Assembly (NCBI GenBank): GCA_017416845.1
Contig: JAFQBA010000067.1
Location: forward strand, 53,454 to 117,453
DNA from: Clostridia bacterium
GTDB lineage: Bacteria; Bacillota; Clostridia; UMGS1810
DNA length: 64,000 nucleotides
Reading direction: 5' to 3'
The position numbers and the translations under genes are program-made. Below the pieces are notes generated by a model. That model did not search any database. It worked only from the letters and a program-made list of their open reading frames with translations, and was not told where the DNA came from. This document shows positions 40,746 to 49,767 of the stretch, in pieces (position 1 is the first letter of the stretch; each line of letters begins with the position of its first letter).

Positions 40746-41699
40746 TTATACCAACTCTTTAAGTTCATTTAAAAGCATTTCTTTTGCCGTTTCGTAGCTT
40801 TCGTTTATTGTCACTCCCGCCGCTCTCACATGACCTCCGCCGCCAAACTTTTTGGCAACAGCCGACACATCCACATATTCATTTGAGCGTAGGCTGATGC
40901 GGGTTTCATTTGGAGCAATGAGCTTGAACATGAGTCCCACTTCAACGCCCTCGGTTGAACGGGTGAGACCAATCCATGCATCTGCCTGATTCATTTCGGC
41001 ACCGGATTTCAAAAGAGCTTCGTCATCCACATAGGTCAGACAAACCTTTGAGTCGAAATGATATTCCATGCGGTCGGTGACAAATTTCAAAAGCTTCATT
41101 TCTTCGGTTGTGTGAGTAGCAAAAAGCTTTCTCATAATTTCGTCGGATTCAATGTTACAATCATGTAGTGATGCGGCAATTTTTAATGTTTCGGATGTTG
41201 TGTTGGAATATTGAAAACCGCCTGTATCATCGGCAATTGAAACATAAAGTCTTTCGGCAATATCTTTGGTGAGCCCAACTCCCATTTCGCAAATGATTCG
41301 ATATACAATTTCTCCTGCCGCCGCAGAGGTTGAATCCACAAGGTTCAAATCTTTTGCAAAGCCTTCGTTTGTGCCGTGATGGTCGATGCAAATGCTTTTT
41401 TTGGCTTTGGCAAAAATATCGTCATAAAGCTCAAGCATCATATATGTTGCGGCATCGTCCACAGCAATGGCAACTTCGGGTTCAAAATCACCCTGTTCAA
41501 AGGATTCGTCCCATATAAACATTAGTCTTTTTGTCACCGGAGTGGGCAAGGCAATTTTTGCATTTTTGCCAAGTGCGCGAAGTGCAAGAAGGAGTGCCGA
41601 CGACGAGCCTAAGCAGTCGCCGTCGGGACTTCTGTGCGGAATTATTATGAAATTGTTATTCTCTTTGAGAAATTGTGCTGTCTGAGCAATAGTATCCAT
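40746..41699 (-). CDS. nrnA: DHH/DHHA1 oligoribonuclease/pAp phosphatase
   Basis: Degrades nanoRNAs (two to five nucleotides) and dephosphorylates 3'-phosphoadenosine 5'-phosphate. About 317 residues. The N-terminal DHH domain has IPHRSPDGDCLGSSSALLLA, AVDDAATYMM and CIDHHGTN, the manganese-binding DHH motif; the C-terminal DHHA1 domain has RSNEYVDVSAVAKKFGGGGH and VRAAG. The ATG at 41699 is preferred over that at 41708 because GGTG lies 6 bases upstream. It follows rbfA by a few bases, a conserved arrangement in Bacillota. Confidence 0.92.
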   Translation of the reverse strand: MDTIAQTAQFLKENNNFIIIPHRSPDGDCLGSSSALLLALRALGKNAKIALPTPVTKRLMFIWDESFEQGDFEPEVAIAVDDAATYMMLELYDDIFAKAKKSICIDHHGTNEGFAKDLNLVDSTSAAAGEIVYRIICEMGVGLTKDIAERLYVSIADDTGGFQYSNTTSETLKIAASLHDCNIESDEIMRKLFATHTTEEMKLLKFVTDRMEYHFDSKVCLTYVDDEALLKSGAEMNQADAWIGLTRSTEGVEVGLMFKLIAPNETRISLRSNEYVDVSAVAKKFGGGGHVRAAGVTINESYETAKEMLLNELKELV

Positions 41700-41711
41700 A
41701 ACATTCACCGT

Positions 41712-42056
41712 TTATTTGTCGTTGATTTTTTTTATAAGATCGTTTATGTGTGCGCCATAGTCAATGGAAGTGTCCAGCACAAAGGTTGGCTGAGGAACAG
41801 CTCGCAGGTTGAGCCTTGCACCGATTTCTCTTTTGATAAACCCGGTGGCACTTTTGAGTGCCTGCATGGAGTTTGTTTTTTCCTCGGCACTTCCCATAAC
41901 ACTGACATAAACCTTGGCATATTTGAGATCTTTTGTTATCTCAACCGAAACCACGCTCACCATTGGAGAAAGTCTCGGGTCTTTGATATCACGGAAAATT
42001 GAAGCAAGCTCACGCTTGAATTCTTCTTTTATTCTTTCCATTCTGTTGTTAGCCAT
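41712..42056 (-). CDS. rbfA: 30S ribosome-binding factor A
   Basis: Maturation and cold-adaptation factor that binds helix 1 of 16S rRNA in 30S precursors. 114 residues, single KH-like domain: MANNRMERIKEEFKRELASI, then DPRLSPMVSVVSVEITKDLK, AKVYVSVMG and IGARLNLRAVPQPTFVLDTS. GGAG lies before the ATG. Neighbours infB and nrnA are as expected. Confidence 0.95.
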   Translation of the reverse strand: MANNRMERIKEEFKRELASIFRDIKDPRLSPMVSVVSVEITKDLKYAKVYVSVMGSAEEKTNSMQALKSATGFIKREIGARLNLRAVPQPTFVLDTSIDYGAHINDLIKKINDK

Positions 42057-42072
42057 GGGTATCTCCTTAATA

Positions 42073-44388
42073 TCACTCTTTTATTTCTTCCATGATGAAG
42101 GATTCGATTACGTCACCTTCTTTAATGTCATTATAGTTTTCGATACCGATACCGCATTCGTAGCCGGATGCAACTTCTTTCACGTCATCCTTGAAACGAC
42201 GGAGACTCGAAAGCACACCTTCGTGAATGATGATGCTGTCACGAACAATACGAACCTGCGAGTTACGTGAAATTTTACCGTCCTGAACATAACCGCCGGC
42301 AATGGCACCGACACCGCTTACTTTGAATACACTGCGGACTTCGGCATGACCAAGAAGAGTTTCTTTGAATTTGGGAGCAAGCATACCCTTCATAGCGGAT
42401 TCTATTTCTTCAATTGCGTGGTAAATTACACGGTAGAAACGAACATCAACATCATTTGCCTTTGCAGATTCCATTGCACCGCCTGCAGGACGAACATTGA
42501 AGCCTACAATGATTGCATTTGATGCGGCGGCAAGCATAACATCGGACTCGGTAACACCGCCAACACCGCCATGGATGCAGTTGACTCTGACTTCTTCGTT
42601 GGAGAGCTTGGAGAGAGACTGCTTAACAGCTTCAACAGAACCCTGAACATCGGCTTTAACAATGATGTTGAGGTCTTTAACATCACCCTGCTGAATCTGA
42701 TTGAAGAGATCGTCCAGAGAAACTGCCGTTCTTGCACTGATTGTTTCTTCTTTAATTTTTTCTTTTCTCTTTTCAACAACAGCTCTTGCTTTTCTTTCGT
42801 CATCAACAGCATAGAAGGTGTCACCGCCTTCGGGAACTTCGTTGAGACCTGTGATTTCAACAGGAACAGAAGGACCTGCTTTTTTAACGGTATTTCCTCT
42901 GTCGTCTATCATGGCTCTTACTCTGCCGACAGATGTACCGGCAACAATGATGTCACCGGCTTTGAGTGTACCGTTTTGAACAAGCACGGTTGCAACGGGA
43001 CCTCTACCCTTGTCGAGGCGGGCTTCGATAACTGTACCTTTTGCTTTTCTGTTGGGGTTGGCTTTGAGCTCTTTCATGTCGGCAACAAGAGTTACCATTT
43101 CGAGGAGTTCATCTATGTTCTGATTGAATTTTGCAGAAATGGGTACACAAATTGTGCTTCCGCCCCATTCTTCGGGAACGAGTTCATACTCTGTGAGTTC
43201 CTGCTTAATGCGGTCGGGGTTTGCACCCTCTTTATCGATTTTGTTGATAGCAACAATGATTGTTACTTCAGCGGCTTTAGCATGATTGATAGCTTCAATT
43301 GTCTGAGGCATGATACCATCATCTGCCGCAACAACAAGAATTGCAACGTCAGTTACCTGAGCACCTCTCATACGCATTGCTGTGAAGGCTTCGTGACCCG
43401 GTGTATCGAGGAAGGTAACCTTTTTGTCGCCTACTCTCACACGGTATGCACCGATGTGCTGTGTGATACCGCCGGCTTCTCTTGCTGTAACATTGGTGTT
43501 ACGGATGGCATCGAGAAGTGATGTTTTACCGTGGTCAACGTGACCCATAACAACAACTACGGGAGATCTGGGTTCCAGCTGATCGGGAGTATCTTCAACA
43601 TCATTAAAGAGTCTGTCTTCATCGGTGATGATGATTTCTTTTTCAATTTTGAAGCCAAGATCTTCACCAATGAGAGAAGCAGTGTCGAAGTCTACATTCT
43701 GGCTGATTGTTGCCATGATGCCGATTTCGAAAAGTTTTTTAACGAGAGTTGTTGCGGGAACGCCCATTCTTTCGGAAAGATCACCAACAGAAATCTCATC
43801 GGGAACAAGAACCGTTTTGGGACCTTCGTCTTTAGGAGCATCCTTTTTCTTTTTGTTGTTATTGACAAATTCTTTTTCGGGCTGTTTTTTAACGGGATTA
43901 TTGTTCTTTTTAATCTTCTGTTTCTTTTGGGATTTGCCTTCAACCTTATCAATATCAACAAGCTGTTCTATTTTTGTAGTATCGAGCTTTTCAAGGTCAA
44001 CATTGTTCTGACGTGTGTCAACAACTGCACGGTTATCTTCTTTTTTAATTTCGAGACTTTCGAGGGTGATTTCCTCTTCTTTGGGCTCTTCTGACTTTAC
44101 CTCGGGTGCAGGTTCAACTTCTTTGCCTTCTTTTTTCGCTTTCTTTGCAGCTGCATCTGATTTTTCGGCTTTTATTGCGGCATAAACCTCTTCGATTGTA
44201 TCACCGCGGTCAAATTTGTTGAGATATGTTGTAAGAATAATGTCTATTTCCTTAAATTCGAGAGTAGTCATGTGATTTTTAGCTTCAACGCCATATTCGG
44301 CAAGAAGTGCAATAAGATCTTTGCTGGATACATTTATTGCTTTTGATATTTCATGCACTCTGGGATTGTTGTTTTTTGCTTTAGCCAT
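42073..44388 (-). CDS. infB: Translation initiation factor IF-2
   Basis: GTPase that brings fMet-tRNA to the 30S subunit. 771 residues from ATG 44388. The N-terminal IF2_N helix domain ([20 protein letters not shown]) is followed by a Lys/Glu/Pro-rich linker to about residue 230 and a second IF2_N module ([20 protein letters not shown]). The G domain begins [20 protein letters not shown], with [18 protein letters not shown] and [13 protein letters not shown]. Domains II, III ([13 protein letters not shown]) and IV follow. The frame continues to 44418, but GGTGA 8 bases before 44388 and the MAKAKN start fix it there, overlapping no other essential sequence. Confidence 0.96.
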   Translation of the reverse strand: MAKAKNNNPRVHEISKAINVSSKDLIALLAEYGVEAKNHMTTLEFKEIDIILTTYLNKFDRGDTIEEVYAAIKAEKSDAAAKKAKKEGKEVEPAPEVKSEEPKEEEITLESLEIKKEDNRAVVDTRQNNVDLEKLDTTKIEQLVDIDKVEGKSQKKQKIKKNNNPVKKQPEKEFVNNNKKKKDAPKDEGPKTVLVPDEISVGDLSERMGVPATTLVKKLFEIGIMATISQNVDFDTASLIGEDLGFKIEKEIIITDEDRLFNDVEDTPDQLEPRSPVVVVMGHVDHGKTSLLDAIRNTNVTAREAGGITQHIGAYRVRVGDKKVTFLDTPGHEAFTAMRMRGAQVTDVAILVVAADDGIMPQTIEAINHAKAAEVTIIVAINKIDKEGANPDRIKQELTEYELVPEEWGGSTICVPISAKFNQNIDELLEMVTLVADMKELKANPNRKAKGTVIEARLDKGRGPVATVLVQNGTLKAGDIIVAGTSVGRVRAMIDDRGNTVKKAGPSVPVEITGLNEVPEGGDTFYAVDDERKARAVVEKRKEKIKEETISARTAVSLDDLFNQIQQGDVKDLNIIVKADVQGSVEAVKQSLSKLSNEEVRVNCIHGGVGGVTESDVMLAAASNAIIVGFNVRPAGGAMESAKANDVDVRFYRVIYHAIEEIESAMKGMLAPKFKETLLGHAEVRSVFKVSGVGAIAGGYVQDGKISRNSQVRIVRDSIIIHEGVLSSLRRFKDDVKEVASGYECGIGIENYNDIKEGDVIESFIMEEIKE

Positions 44389-44392
44389 ATTA

Positions 44393-44710
44393 TCACTCAC
44401 CTTCCTTAATATTAGCATTTATATGCTTCAATATTCCGTTTGCAAAACCTTCATCATTTACCGAGACAACTGCGTTAAACTCGTTTCCTATGGCGGCTCC
44501 GAGAGTCTCTTTCGTGCCTGTTACCACATAGGGCACATCATAAAATTTGCAACTGTCCGTGATGCTTTTTGATGTATTGGCGCTGACGTCACCGGCAAGA
44601 AGAATCAAATATGATTTTCCGAATCTTATTGCTTCTTTGCATGCACTCTCACCGCTGACCACTCTGCCTGCCCTTTTGGCAAGACCGAGAAGTCCCATTG
44701 CTTTTGTCAT
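44393..44710 (-). CDS. ylxQ: L7Ae/L30e-type ribosomal protein YlxQ
   Basis: Small RNA-binding protein of the L7Ae/eL8/eL30 fold, kink-turn binder, of about 105 residues. Motifs: [20 protein letters not shown] and [20 protein letters not shown] with [22 protein letters not shown] 44710 has GGAG 8 bases before it; a GTG at 44719 would overlap the ylxR stop. The position between ylxR and infB is the standard one. Confidence 0.92.
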   Translation of the reverse strand: MTKAMGLLGLAKRAGRVVSGESACKEAIRFGKSYLILLAGDVSANTSKSITDSCKFYDVPYVVTGTKETLGAAIGNEFNAVVSVNDEGFANGILKHINANIKEGE

Positions 44711-44715
44711 TAATT

Positions 44716-44994
44716 TCACTCCGCATCCAATGATTTTACAAACTCTTCTAAACTTTCTGTAAATCCGACAGGAATTTCACACCTTAAATTTCGGGAAAAG
44801 ATTTTCTTTTTGTTTGCAAGTTCAAAGCATTTTAACTTTGGACAAAGATACATTCCCCGTCCTTCTCCGTTTTCACCCGGCTGTGAAAATGAAATACTTC
44901 CGTCTTTTTTTGTGCATATGCGCATCATTTCGAATTTGTCGGTTTTTATCCGACAAGCGGCACACATGCGTGTATTTTTAGCATTGCGAGCCAT
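44716..44994 (-). CDS. ylxR: YlxR family RNA-binding protein
   Basis: 92 residues, single YlxR domain: TRMCAACRIKTDKFEMMRI with the conserved CxxC, then GRGMYLCPKLKCFELANKKK, the GRGxY signature, and the NLRCEIP tail. The family binds RNA and has been linked to regulation in other Bacillota; precise role uncertain. Sits between nusA and ylxQ. Confidence 0.92.
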   Translation of the reverse strand: MARNAKNTRMCAACRIKTDKFEMMRICTKKDGSISFSQPGENGEGRGMYLCPKLKCFELANKKKIFSRNLRCEIPVGFTESLEEFVKSLDAE

Positions 44995-45010
44995 AATCTA
45001 CCTCCGCAGA

Positions 45011-46042
45011 TTATTCGGCATCGCTCTTGATGTCTATTTTATAGCCTGTGAGTCTTGCGGCAAGACGAGCGTTCTGACCTTCTTTACCGATTGCAAGAGA
45101 AAGCTGATGGAAAGGAACTATAACATGAGCTTCTTTTTCTTCAACATTTACTTCAAGACTTACAACCTCTGCAGGATTGAGACTTGCACGGATAAACTCT
45201 GCAGGATCTTCGCTATAGCGAACAATGTCAATTTTTTCGCCGCCAAGCTCATCCACAACATTTTGAACTCTTGTGCCCTTTGCACCTATGCATGCGCCGA
45301 TGGCATCAACATTTTTGTCGTTTGACCAAACTGCGATTTTTGTTCTTGAGCCGGCTTCTCTTGATACACTTTTAACTTCAACCACACCGTCTGCAATTTC
45401 GGGAATTTCTTCGGCAAAAAGCTTTGCAACAAGTGCGGGACGTGTACGGGAAACATTAACTACAGGGCCTTTTGTGGTTCTTTTAACTTCGGTAACATAG
45501 ACCTTGAGACGTTTGTGGAAGTCATACACTTCGCCGGGAACCTGCTCACCGGGAGCAAGATATGCTTCGGTTTTTCCTATGTCAAGATAGATGTTTTTCT
45601 TTTCGATTCTCTGGATTGTTCCGATAACAACCTTATGTTCTTTTTCGGAAAACTCATCAAAAATGAGGTTTCTTTCTGCTTCTTTAATTCGCTGAAGAAC
45701 AACCTGTTTTGCAGTTTGTGCGGCAATTCTGCCAAATGCTGCGGGGGTATCTTCGATATTTACAACATCGCCGATTTCATAGGTTCCGCTAATCTTTTTT
45801 GCATCATCAAGAGAAATCTGACAAAGAGCATCCTCAACGGTTTCGACAACCTCCTTGCTTACGAAAACCTTAACTGAACCATTCTCTCGATCAATGTTTA
45901 CAATGACATTATTCTGATTAGTGTTGTAGTTTCTTTTGTATGCAGAAACAAGCGCCGCATCAATTGCATCAAGAAGAATGTCTTTGCTTATGTTTTTTTC
46001 TTTTTCAATTTCGTTTAATGCTGTTAAAAATTCACTGTTCAT
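45011..46042 (-). CDS. nusA: Transcription termination/antitermination factor NusA
   Basis: RNA polymerase-associated factor controlling pausing, termination and antitermination. About 343 residues: N-terminal RNAP-binding domain (MNSEFLTALNEIEKEKNISK), S1 domain (about 135-200, VVIGTIQRIEKKNIYLDIGK), KH1 and KH2 (GACIGAKGTRVQNVVDELGG and IGKEGQNARLAARLTGYKID). It lacks the acidic repeats of E. coli NusA, as usual in Bacillota. The frame extends to 46147 into rimP, but ATG 46042 starts the conserved region, with AAGGGA upstream. Confidence 0.95.
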   Translation of the reverse strand: MNSEFLTALNEIEKEKNISKDILLDAIDAALVSAYKRNYNTNQNNVIVNIDRENGSVKVFVSKEVVETVEDALCQISLDDAKKISGTYEIGDVVNIEDTPAAFGRIAAQTAKQVVLQRIKEAERNLIFDEFSEKEHKVVIGTIQRIEKKNIYLDIGKTEAYLAPGEQVPGEVYDFHKRLKVYVTEVKRTTKGPVVNVSRTRPALVAKLFAEEIPEIADGVVEVKSVSREAGSRTKIAVWSNDKNVDAIGACIGAKGTRVQNVVDELGGEKIDIVRYSEDPAEFIRASLNPAEVVSLEVNVEEKEAHVIVPFHQLSLAIGKEGQNARLAARLTGYKIDIKSDAE

Positions 46043-46073
46043 TTTTTTAACCATTCCCTTCTTTATATGTTTG

Positions 46074-46547
46074 TTACCAAATAACTGCAAGTCTGACCGA
46101 TGCTGTGTCAGATTTTGAAAATGTTTCACATTTGCCGTCAATTTCAACTGTGATTACACCGTTTTCATAACCAATGAGTTTCCCGGACAAAAGCTTGGTT
46201 CCGTTTACGGATTTATAGAGCTTGATGTCAATTTCTCTGCCCATGAATCTTTCGAAGTCTCTGTCTTTTTTCAGTTCACGGTCAATGCCGGGTGATGAAA
46301 CCTCCAGCATATATGCCTGTGATATAGGATCCTTTTCATCAAGAATATCCGAAAGTGCCTTGCTTACGATTTCGCATTGGTCAATGGATACTCCACCGTT
46401 TGAATCGTCCTCCACATCAATGATAACACGAAGAACATAGTCGGAGCCTTCTTTTTTGAACTCCACATCATCAACAAAACAGCCCGCTTCCAAAGCAAGC
46501 GGATTTGCAAGTTCAAAAATCTGTTCGGTAACCTTTTTTTCTGCCAT
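46074..46547 (-). CDS. rimP: Ribosome maturation factor RimP
   Basis: 30S assembly factor of 157 residues. The N-terminal domain has NPLALEAGCFVDDVEFKKEG and YVLRVIIDVEDDSNGGVSID, with DQCEIVSKALSDILD; the signature EVSSPGIDRELKKDRDF and the C-terminal SH3-like domain (GKLIGYENGVITVEIDG) follow. AAGGA precedes the ATG. It is the first gene of the nusA-infB operon. Confidence 0.94.
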   Translation of the reverse strand: MAEKKVTEQIFELANPLALEAGCFVDDVEFKKEGSDYVLRVIIDVEDDSNGGVSIDQCEIVSKALSDILDEKDPISQAYMLEVSSPGIDRELKKDRDFERFMGREIDIKLYKSVNGTKLLSGKLIGYENGVITVEIDGKCETFSKSDTASVRLAVIW

Positions 46548-46572
46548 CTCATCAGTCCTTTCAAATTGCTTA

Positions 46573-46676
46573 TGTATGAGAAAACCTCATACAATCAAAA
46601 GAGTGGGCTTTGCAGCCCACTCAAGTAAGAATCATTATTACTTTATTATATTATCACAAATTCAGAAAAAAAGCAA
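46573..46676 (-). promoter_or_regulatory. rimP-nusA operon promoter with two leader hairpins
   Basis: TTGCTT (46671-46676), 17 bases, TAATAT (46648-46653) on the minus strand. The leader contains GAGTGGGCT/AGCCCACTC (46601-46622), followed by TTTTG, and TGTATGAG/CTCATACA (46573-46593). The first hairpin could attenuate, as in autoregulated nusA leaders (inference). Confidence 0.65.
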
Positions 46677-46820
46677 GTATTTTTTTGCCATTTCACAAAT
46701 TTATGAAAGTATTTCATAATTTATCCTGTTTTTACATGAAACATTGTAAAATATGCAATGTTATTACACCAAGAAGTGCTTAGCTTTTCAATATTTTTGC
46801 ACGGCAATATAATCAAATTG

Positions 46821-46886
46821 TTTTAATGTACAGAAACGTAGTTTTCTGTACATTAAAAAGAGCTGTGACCAAGCACAGCTCTTTTT
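46821..46886 (-). terminator. Two overlapping hairpins after the CD1247-like gene
   Basis: AAAAAGAGCTGTG/CACAGCTCTTTTT (46855-46886) is a classic terminator close to the stop codon. It shares four bases with a second perfect 16-bp hairpin, TTTTAATGTACAGAAA/TTTCTGTACATTAAAA (46821-46858), that cannot form fully at the same time. The interval 46680-46820 has no gene. Confidence 0.75.
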
Positions 46887-46896
46887 ACGTTAAAAA

Positions 46897-47316
46897 TTAT
46901 TCTTCACAACCGTTGCATTCTTCGCAATCGCCGTCGCAGTCAAAGTCTATATCAAACTCTTCACCGCATTCGGGGCATGTAACAGGCTTGTCTGTATCAA
47001 AGAAATCTTCGTCAAGACAAACCGAACAACCACATTTAGGACACTCTATTTCGTAATATTCGAAATCATCCTCATCATCGTCATAGTCGTCTTCATCCGA
47101 AAGTTCTTCTTCGATAATTGCCAAATCATCGTCTATAAGATCTACCTGTTCAGCAAGCTCATCCTGAAAATCTGCCATGTCATCAATTGAAGCATTAATT
47201 TCATCAAGAACATTGATGATTCCTTCAAATATTCTGCCATAGTCTGATTCGGGATCAACCTTTATACCGTCAATAAGACCTTTAAGATATGAAAGCTGAT
47301 TTGAAATATTTTCCAT
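46897..47316 (-). CDS. CD1247-like zinc-ribbon protein
   Basis: Small acidic protein of 139 residues common in Clostridia, function unknown. The N-terminal helical domain (about 1-70) reads ENISNQLSYLKGLIDGIKVD, then DYGRIFEGIINVLDEINASI. A very acidic stretch (EELSDEDDYDDDEDDFEYYE) precedes a C-terminal zinc ribbon: CPKCGCSVCLDEDFF and CPECGEEFDID, then a Cys-rich tail (CDGDCEECNGCEE). It lies between efp and the rimP operon with its own terminator. Confidence 0.75.
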   Translation of the reverse strand: MENISNQLSYLKGLIDGIKVDPESDYGRIFEGIINVLDEINASIDDMADFQDELAEQVDLIDDDLAIIEEELSDEDDYDDDEDDFEYYEIECPKCGCSVCLDEDFFDTDKPVTCPECGEEFDIDFDCDGDCEECNGCEE

Positions 47317-47361
47317 GCTAAATAACCGTTCCTTTCAAAATACTGAAGCGAAAAATCAGGA

Positions 47362-47919
47362 TTAAACTCTTTCCATGTATTCGCCGGTTCTTGTGTCAAC
47401 TCTGATCATATCGCCAATGTCAACAAAGAGGGGAACCATAATCTGAGCACCTGTTTCAAGAGTAGCGGGTTTGGTGGCACCTGTTGATGTATCACCTTTG
47501 AAGCCGGGTTCTGTTTCGGTAACTTCAAGTTCAACAAAGGTGGGGGGTTCAACACCGAACACACTGCCCTTGTAGGAAAGAACTTTAACAACCATGTTTT
47601 CTTTCACAAATTTGAGAGAATCACCAAGCTGGTCTGCACTGAGGGGCATCTGTTCATAGGATTCCTGATCCATGAAGTAAAAAAGATCGCCATCACTGTA
47701 AAGATATTCGTAATCTTTTCTTTCTATGTGAGCCTTAGGCATTTTTTCTGTAGGTCTGAATGTTTTTTCAACAACACCGCCTGTGATAACGTTTTTAAGC
47801 TTTGTTCTTACAAAAGCTGCACCTTTTCCGGGTTTTACATGCTGGAATTCAACAATCTGGAAAACATTTCCTTCCAGTTCGAAAGTTACACCGTTTCTGA
47901 ATTCACCTGCTGATATCAT
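47362..47919 (-). CDS. efp: Elongation factor P
   Basis: Rescues ribosomes stalled at consecutive prolines. 185 residues, three beta domains: [20 protein letters not shown], then [20 protein letters not shown], where the loop Lys (PGKGAAF) is the conserved modification site, and [20 protein letters not shown] with [11 protein letters not shown] at the end. GGAGGT precedes the ATG. Confidence 0.96.
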   Translation of the reverse strand: MISAGEFRNGVTFELEGNVFQIVEFQHVKPGKGAAFVRTKLKNVITGGVVEKTFRPTEKMPKAHIERKDYEYLYSDGDLFYFMDQESYEQMPLSADQLGDSLKFVKENMVVKVLSYKGSVFGVEPPTFVELEVTETEPGFKGDTSTGATKPATLETGAQIMVPLFVDIGDMIRVDTRTGEYMERV

Positions 47920-47952
47920 AATTATACCTCCAAATTTTTCATATATGCTAAT

Positions 47953-47981
47953 ATTATACCTTACAACATGAAATATTGCAA
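47953..47981 (-). promoter_or_regulatory. efp promoter
   Basis: TTGCAA (47976-47981), 17 bases, TATAAT (47953-47958) on the minus strand, about 30 bases before the efp start codon. Confidence 0.75.
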
Positions 47982-48060
47982 GTGTTTTTTATCAATTTCT
48001 GTCACTTATATCGAAAAACATAGTATTTTTGTGTATTTTAGCCGAAGCAATCATCAACTT

Positions 48061-49107
48061 TTACCCTACTGCGATAATTTGCTTTGGCGATTTTGTTAAA
48101 ATATCACAGCCATCATCACCCACAACAACCAAATCTTCTATGCGTACTCCACATAAGCCCGGGATATATATTCCCGGCTCGACTGTCACTACATTGTTTG
48201 TTTTCAGTGGACAACTGTTTTTGGGTGAAAGGTTTGGTGCTTCGTGAATATCAAGACCAACACTGTGACCGAGTGCATGGCCAAATCTTTTCGGATAAAG
48301 TGAATCGATAATATTTCTTGCCACATTATCAACATCACATGCCAAAGCGCCAGCCTTTATACTTTTGAGAGCTGAAAGCTGAGCCTCTAAAACTGTGTTA
48401 TAAATTTTCTCACACTCACTGCTTATGTCACCTACAGCCACTGTCCTCGTCATATCACTGCAATAGCCGTCAACAATGCAGCCAAAATCCATAACAACAA
48501 GATCTCCTGTTTTAAGAGTACGTTCGGACGGGATTGCATGCGGAAGACTTCCGCGTTCACCTGCAGCAGCTATGGTGGAAAACGAGCTGTCTTCGGCACC
48601 GTGTTTTTTCATATAACAATCAATTTCAGCGGCGACTTCTTTTTCTGTCATGCCTTTTGTTATATATGAGCAAATATGAGAGAATGCATCATCAGCAATT
48701 GTCACCGCTTTTCTTATGCTTTTTATCTCATCATCATCCTTAATCTCTCTCGGTGCTATTAACATATCACCTACCGGTGTAAGGTTATCTATTTGTTTGG
48801 CAAGATTCACATATTTATCATACGAAATACTCTTATCCTCAAATCCCACAAGTGCATTCTCAGAAACAAAATCAGATGGCTTATGTTCACTTATATCGGC
48901 AACCTCAAAGCCCTTACATACAGACTCAGCGTATTCAGTATATCTTGAGTCGGTAACTATAAAATGTTTTGACCTGCTTATAACCGCATATCCCTCACCT
49001 TTGTAAAAACCACTGTAATAGTGCATATTCTTAGGGTCTGTCACGATTACGGTTTCTATACCTTTATTTTCCATCAAACCAAGAAGTTTTTCAATTCTGT
49101 TGTTCAC
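48061..49107 (-). CDS. Xaa-Pro aminopeptidase (M24 family)
   Basis: Removes N-terminal residues next to proline, cytosolic. 348 residues: N-terminal creatinase-like domain (GLMENKGIETVIVTDPKNMH, YYSGFYKGEGYAVI) and catalytic pita-bread domain (from about 125) with AAAGERGSLPHAIPSERTLK, VVMDFGCIVDGYCSDMTRTV (metal Asp residues), HALGHSVGLDIHEAPNLSP and VVTVEPGIYIPGLCGVRIED. It precedes efp, a common order in Bacillota. Its stop side has no visible strong terminator. Confidence 0.92.
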   Translation of the reverse strand: MNNRIEKLLGLMENKGIETVIVTDPKNMHYYSGFYKGEGYAVISRSKHFIVTDSRYTEYAESVCKGFEVADISEHKPSDFVSENALVGFEDKSISYDKYVNLAKQIDNLTPVGDMLIAPREIKDDDEIKSIRKAVTIADDAFSHICSYITKGMTEKEVAAEIDCYMKKHGAEDSSFSTIAAAGERGSLPHAIPSERTLKTGDLVVMDFGCIVDGYCSDMTRTVAVGDISSECEKIYNTVLEAQLSALKSIKAGALACDVDNVARNIIDSLYPKRFGHALGHSVGLDIHEAPNLSPKNSCPLKTNNVVTVEPGIYIPGLCGVRIEDLVVVGDDGCDILTKSPKQIIAVG

Positions 49108-49751
49108 TTACTGTCATTCCTTTTTTTGATTTTCTTTTTGCACAGATGTTCTATCGGACACTCACTGCATGCAGGCTTTGCAGCCCTGCATATGGCTCTT
49201 CCGTGAAAAACAAACTGATGACACAACTTTATCTGCATATCTTCAGGAACAATTTTTTTAAGTGCAAATTCGATTTTTACAGGATCTTTTTCGTCAACAA
49301 GGCCAATCCTGTTTGAGAGTCTTATTGCATGAGTGTCAATTACGAGAGCCGGTTTTCCGTATACATCGCCCAATATCAGATTTGCTGTTTTTCTCCCCAC
49401 TCCTGCAAGTGACAACAAGTCATCCATCGTATCGGGGACCTCTCCCCCATAAACCTCACAAATACGCTTAGAAGAGGCAATAATATTTTTGCCCTTGTTA
49501 CGGTAAAATCCGCATGAGCGTATTATTTCGCAAAGCTCATCCTCATCGGCACATGCAAAATCATATACCGATTTATATTTTTCAAACAACGCCGGTGTTA
49601 CAAGATTTACACGTGCATCGGTACACTGTGCCGACAGCTGAACCGCCACAAGAAGCTCATGGGAAGTGGTAAAATCCAGCGAACATTTTGCATCCGCATA
49701 AACCTTTGAAAAAATCTCACCTATGGCAATAACCCTTTGTCTTTTGTTCAT
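49104..49751 (-). CDS. nth: Endonuclease III
   Basis: Bifunctional DNA glycosylase/AP lyase removing oxidised pyrimidines. 215 residues with SAQCTDARVNLVTPALFEKY, the helix-hairpin-helix LLSLAGVGRKTANLILGDVY holding the catalytic Lys, VIDTHAIRLSNRIGL with the catalytic Asp, and the C-terminal 4Fe-4S loop CRAAKPACSECPIEHLC. The stop overlaps the next start (ATGA). Located right after the glmM-like gene. Confidence 0.95.
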   Translation of the reverse strand: MNKRQRVIAIGEIFSKVYADAKCSLDFTTSHELLVAVQLSAQCTDARVNLVTPALFEKYKSVYDFACADEDELCEIIRSCGFYRNKGKNIIASSKRICEVYGGEVPDTMDDLLSLAGVGRKTANLILGDVYGKPALVIDTHAIRLSNRIGLVDEKDPVKIEFALKKIVPEDMQIKLCHQFVFHGRAICRAAKPACSECPIEHLCKKKIKKRNDSK

Positions 49752-49767
49752 ATAATTCTCCCGACAA

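Noticed and set aside
42571..44094. Plus-strand frame of more than 300 codons opposite infB
   Set aside because: Composition is Phe/Asn/Cys-rich antisense sequence; infB on the minus strand is unambiguous.
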